Source of the DNA: Gammaproteobacteria bacterium
GTDB lineage: Bacteria; Pseudomonadota; Gammaproteobacteria; Chromatiales; Chromatiaceae
Direction of reading: 5' to 3'
NCBI GenBank assembly: GCA_030148485.1
Contig: JASBTJ010000024.1
Location: 1 to 64,000 of the forward strand
Length of the DNA: 64,000 nt
Part shown: piece by piece, positions 61,414 to 64,000 of the stretch
Layout of the letters: the number at the start of each line of letters is the position of its first letter
Numbering within the stretch: the first letter of the stretch is position 1
Notes under the pieces: generated by a model
What the model saw: the letters and a program-made list of their open reading frames with translations, nothing else
Database searches by the model: none
Told to the model about the DNA's origin: nothing
Translations under genes and position numbers: made by a program

Positions 61414-62190
61414 ATGTCCGGCATCCACCCCAGCGCCATCGTCGAAGACGGCGCCCAAGTCCACCCGTCCGCCACCATCGGCCCGTTCACCATCGTCGAG
61501 TCCGGCGCGGTCATCGGTCCCGACTGCGTCATCGAATCCGGCGTGCGCATCTATTCCGCCGCGCGCCTGGGTGCGGGCAACCGCGTCTGCCATGGCGCCA
61601 CTTTGGGCGCCGAGCCCCAGGACCTGAGCTACACACCGGACAAAAGCAAGCCGTTGGTCATCGGCGACCACAACCACTTCAAGGAAGGCGTCAACATCAG
61701 CCGCGGAGTCAAATCCGACCACGGCACCCTGATCGGCGACCACAATTACCTGATGGCCTATGCGCATGTCGGCCATGACTGCGTGGTCGGCGACCACAAC
61801 ATCTTCGCCAACGGCGCCACCCTGGCCGGTCACGTCGAACTGGCCCATCACGCCTTTCTGTCCGGCCATGTGGCGGTTCACCAGTTCGCCCGCATCGGCG
61901 CCTTCGTGATGGTCGCCGGCGTCACCGGTGTCAGCCAGGACGTGCCACCGTTCACGCTGGCGGACGGACACCGAGCCGAGATCGTCGGGCTGAACGCCGT
62001 GGGCCTGAAACGCAACGGCTACGACCAGGCTGCCCGCACCCTGATCAAGCGCGCCTACAGGACGCTGTACAAGTCCGGTCTAACCAAGGCCGACGCCCTG
62101 GCGACGTTGCGCACCGAGGAGCACCCCGCGGTGCGCGAGATCGTCGCCTTTGTCGAAGCCAGCCAGCGGGGACTGGTGGCGCATCGCTGA
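61414..62190 (+). CDS. lpxA: LpxA-like UDP-N-acetylglucosamine acyltransferase
   Basis: 258 residues, left-handed beta-helix. [39 protein letters not shown] repeats, then [29 protein letters not shown] with the catalytic His, [55 protein letters not shown], the pattern of LpxA, which starts lipid A synthesis by 3-O-acylation. It stands alone between a chemoreceptor and purD, not in the usual lpxD-fabZ-lpxA-lpxB cluster, so it may be a second, specialised copy. ATG 61414 chosen over upstream starts. Confidence 0.88.
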   Translation: MSGIHPSAIVEDGAQVHPSATIGPFTIVESGAVIGPDCVIESGVRIYSAARLGAGNRVCHGATLGAEPQDLSYTPDKSKPLVIGDHNHFKEGVNISRGVKSDHGTLIGDHNYLMAYAHVGHDCVVGDHNIFANGATLAGHVELAHHAFLSGHVAVHQFARIGAFVMVAGVTGVSQDVPPFTLADGHRAEIVGLNAVGLKRNGYDQAARTLIKRAYRTLYKSGLTKADALATLRTEEHPAVREIVAFVEASQRGLVAHR

Positions 62191-62322
62191 CGCCAATTGC
62201 AGGCGTGCCGGGGCGGGCGGACGTAACGCGCGCCGCACTCGGCAGCCTTCGACCGCGGACACGCCGTCGATCTGATACCCTTGCGCCCCAATGTTTCACC
62301 CCAATCCCGGAGCATCCCGCCC

Positions 62323-63612
62323 ATGAACATCCTGGTGATCGGCAGCGGCGGCCGTGAGCACGCCCTGGCCTGGAAGGCCGCTCAGTCCCCCTTGGCCGAC
62401 AAGGTGTATGTCGCCCCCGGCAACGCCGGCACAGCTCGGGAAGCCAAGCTGGAGAACGTGAGCATCGGCGTCGAGGACATCGACGCCCTGGTGGCCTTCG
62501 CCCGGGACCACGCGGTGGGGTTGACCATCGTCGGGCCCGAGGCGCCGCTGGTGATCGGCGTGGTGGACGCCTTTGCCAAGGCCGGCCTCAAATGCTTCGG
62601 CCCCACTGCCGGCGCCGCACAACTGGAAGGGTCGAAGGCGTTCACCAAGGATTTCCTAGCGCGTCACAATATCCCCACCGCCGGCTACGGCAACTTCACC
62701 GAGGTCGAGCCGGCGCTGGCCTATATCCGCGAGCACGGCGCGCCCATCGTGGTGAAGGCAGATGGCCTGGCCGCGGGCAAGGGCGTGATCGTGGCCATGA
62801 CCGTCGCAGAGGCGGAGGCCGCGGTACGGGACATGCTCGCCGGTAATGCCTTCGGCGACGCCGGCCACCGGGTGGTGATCGAGGAATTCCTGGACGGTGA
62901 AGAGGCCAGTTTCATCGTCATGGCCGACGGTAGCCACAGCCTGCCGATGGCCACCAGTCAGGACCACAAGCGCGTCGGCGACGGCGACACTGGCCCCAAT
63001 ACCGGCGGCATGGGCGCCTATTCACCGGCGCCGGTGGTCACCCCGGACGTCCACGAACGCATCATGAGCGAAGTGATCCGCCCCACCATCGAAGGCATGG
63101 CGGCCGAGGGCCTGCCATACACCGGCTTCCTTTACGCCGGCCTGATGATCATGGCCGACGGCAGCCCGAAGGTGATCGAATACAACTGCCGTTTCGGCGA
63201 TCCCGAGACCCAGCCCATCATGCTGCGCATGAAGTCCGACCTGGTGGCCCACTGCCTCGCCGCCCTGGACGGCAAGCTCGACAGCCAGGAAGCCCGTTGG
63301 GACGAACGTGCGGCACTGGGTGTGGTGCTGGCCGCGGGCGGCTACCCCGGCAGCTACGAAAAAGGCCTGGTGATCAGCGGCCTGGGCGAGGGCGAGTCGG
63401 ACAATGCCAAGGTATTCCATGCCGGCACCGCAATCCGCGACGACGCGGTGGTGACCGCCGGGGGCCGCGTGCTGTGTGCCACGGCACTGGGCAACGGCGT
63501 CGCCCAGGCCCAGCAGGCCGCCTACAAACTGGCCGCCCACATCGACTGGGAAGGTATGTTCTACCGCGAAGACATCGGTTATCGCGCGGTGGCCCGCGAA
63601 CAGCAGGATTGA
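62323..63612 (+). CDS. purD: Phosphoribosylamine-glycine ligase
   Basis: 429 residues, ATP-grasp enzyme of purine synthesis. [175 protein letters not shown]. Together with purH in the same 6-kb stretch. ATG 62323 chosen. Confidence 0.98.
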   Translation: MNILVIGSGGREHALAWKAAQSPLADKVYVAPGNAGTAREAKLENVSIGVEDIDALVAFARDHAVGLTIVGPEAPLVIGVVDAFAKAGLKCFGPTAGAAQLEGSKAFTKDFLARHNIPTAGYGNFTEVEPALAYIREHGAPIVVKADGLAAGKGVIVAMTVAEAEAAVRDMLAGNAFGDAGHRVVIEEFLDGEEASFIVMADGSHSLPMATSQDHKRVGDGDTGPNTGGMGAYSPAPVVTPDVHERIMSEVIRPTIEGMAAEGLPYTGFLYAGLMIMADGSPKVIEYNCRFGDPETQPIMLRMKSDLVAHCLAALDGKLDSQEARWDERAALGVVLAAGGYPGSYEKGLVISGLGEGESDNAKVFHAGTAIRDDAVVTAGGRVLCATALGNGVAQAQQAAYKLAAHIDWEGMFYREDIGYRAVAREQQD

Positions 63613-63615
63613 TCA

Positions 63616-63987
63616 ATGCGGCTGTTCGATCCGGCGCTGGCGCGGTGGTTCAGGGTGGCCCTGACGGTGGCCATCGGCATCACCCTCTGGCAGACACTCA
63701 CCCCCAGTCCGCCCGCCCTGCCGGGGGCGGAAAGCGATAAGCTGGCGCATTTCATGGCCTTTCTGACCCTGACCTTGCTGACTGACCTAAGCTGGCCGGG
63801 GCAACCGGTCAGCTGGCGGGCATGCGTCCTGCTGGCCGCCTTTGGTGCCGCGATCGAGCTGACCCAAGGCCTGATCCCGAACCGTGACCCATCAGCACTG
63901 GACATGCTCGCGAACCTCGCGGGCGTCGTCGTCTACATCGCCTTCATCGGACCGCCATTGAGACGCCATACAGGGTGTCGGACGTGA
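63616..63987 (+). CDS. VanZ-family membrane protein
   Basis: 123 residues with three or four membrane helices. WFRVALTVAIGITLWQTLTPSPP, SDKLAHFMAFLTLTLLTDLSWPG, VLLAAFGAAIELTQGLIPNRDPSALDMLANLAGVVVYIAFIGPP carry the family's D-K-x-x-H and E-x-x-Q...R-D-P-S-x-x-D-x-x-A-N pattern. VanZ-like proteins are linked to glycopeptide tolerance in Gram-positives, but in proteobacteria the role is unknown. Three bases after purD, so co-transcribed. Confidence 0.88.
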   Translation: MRLFDPALARWFRVALTVAIGITLWQTLTPSPPALPGAESDKLAHFMAFLTLTLLTDLSWPGQPVSWRACVLLAAFGAAIELTQGLIPNRDPSALDMLANLAGVVVYIAFIGPPLRRHTGCRT

Positions 63988-64000
63988 CGGCGCCGACGGT

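Overview
The window reads as chromosome of a GC-rich gammaproteobacterium, probably an environmental lineage near Chromatiales or Ectothiorhodospirales. The evidence is the dusB-fis pair, cutA-dsbD, accBC-prmA, groESL with a CIRCE operator, WaaA/LpxL/MsbA lipopolysaccharide genes, GlnE, and a glycosyltransferase of the PEP-CTERM/EpsH1-associated type. The taxon is inferred from gene content only; no rRNA or tRNA gene was recognised.

Layout. (1) 1-8409, metal-stress island: a Met-rich exported protein with a 7-copy hexapeptide repeat, a DsbA-like protein, a Cu(I)-type P-type ATPase with an unusual YHS/His-rich/zinc-ribbon-like N-terminus, a SHOCT protein and a MerR regulator. A textbook MerR-type promoter (long spacer, perfect 19-bp palindrome) sits at the merR stop codon and drives cfa, YHS protein, DUF5676 protein, orphan Rieske protein and an FAD reductase. 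(2) 8473-17040, housekeeping: DUF2452, pyrC, a glycine-zipper lipoprotein, TPP-riboswitch-controlled thiC with a small membrane ORF behind it, a host-attachment-family protein, GGDEF-EAL, pcm and rhodanese. (3) 17060-38038, surface glycan region: waaA, glycosyltransferases, lpxL, a WbpE-like aminotransferase, msbA, then glycosyltransferases including a GT10 fucosyltransferase-like gene. On the minus strand follows a tightly coupled CDP-sugar operon: rfbF, rfbG, epimerase, C-methyltransferase, aminotransferase, NeuD/PglD-type acyltransferase, CmcI-type methyltransferase and GT2. Upstream lie a glycosyltransferase broken by a nonsense codon and an ELM1-like gene. (4) 38107-45646: cysC, a zinc-finger protein, ilvE, glnE, a DUF302 protein and a tungstate-binding-protein-like/PAS/degenerate-GGDEF fusion whose frame is broken at a run of eight C. 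(5) 45645-63987: groESL, fxsA, cutA-dsbD-tlpA, aroQ-accBC-prmA-DUF3426, dusB-fis-purH, a chemoreceptor, an LpxA-like acyltransferase, purD and a VanZ-family protein.

Most notable are the MerR-controlled cfa/Rieske/FAD cassette, the CDP-linked branched amino-sugar operon, the TupA-like/PAS/GGDEF sensor with its C8 tract, and a DsbD with a duplicated N-terminal domain that also carries a one-base frameshift. Three coding sequences are disrupted by single-base changes (36756, 44355, 50478), which could be real decay, phase variation or sequence error. The sequence alone cannot decide.
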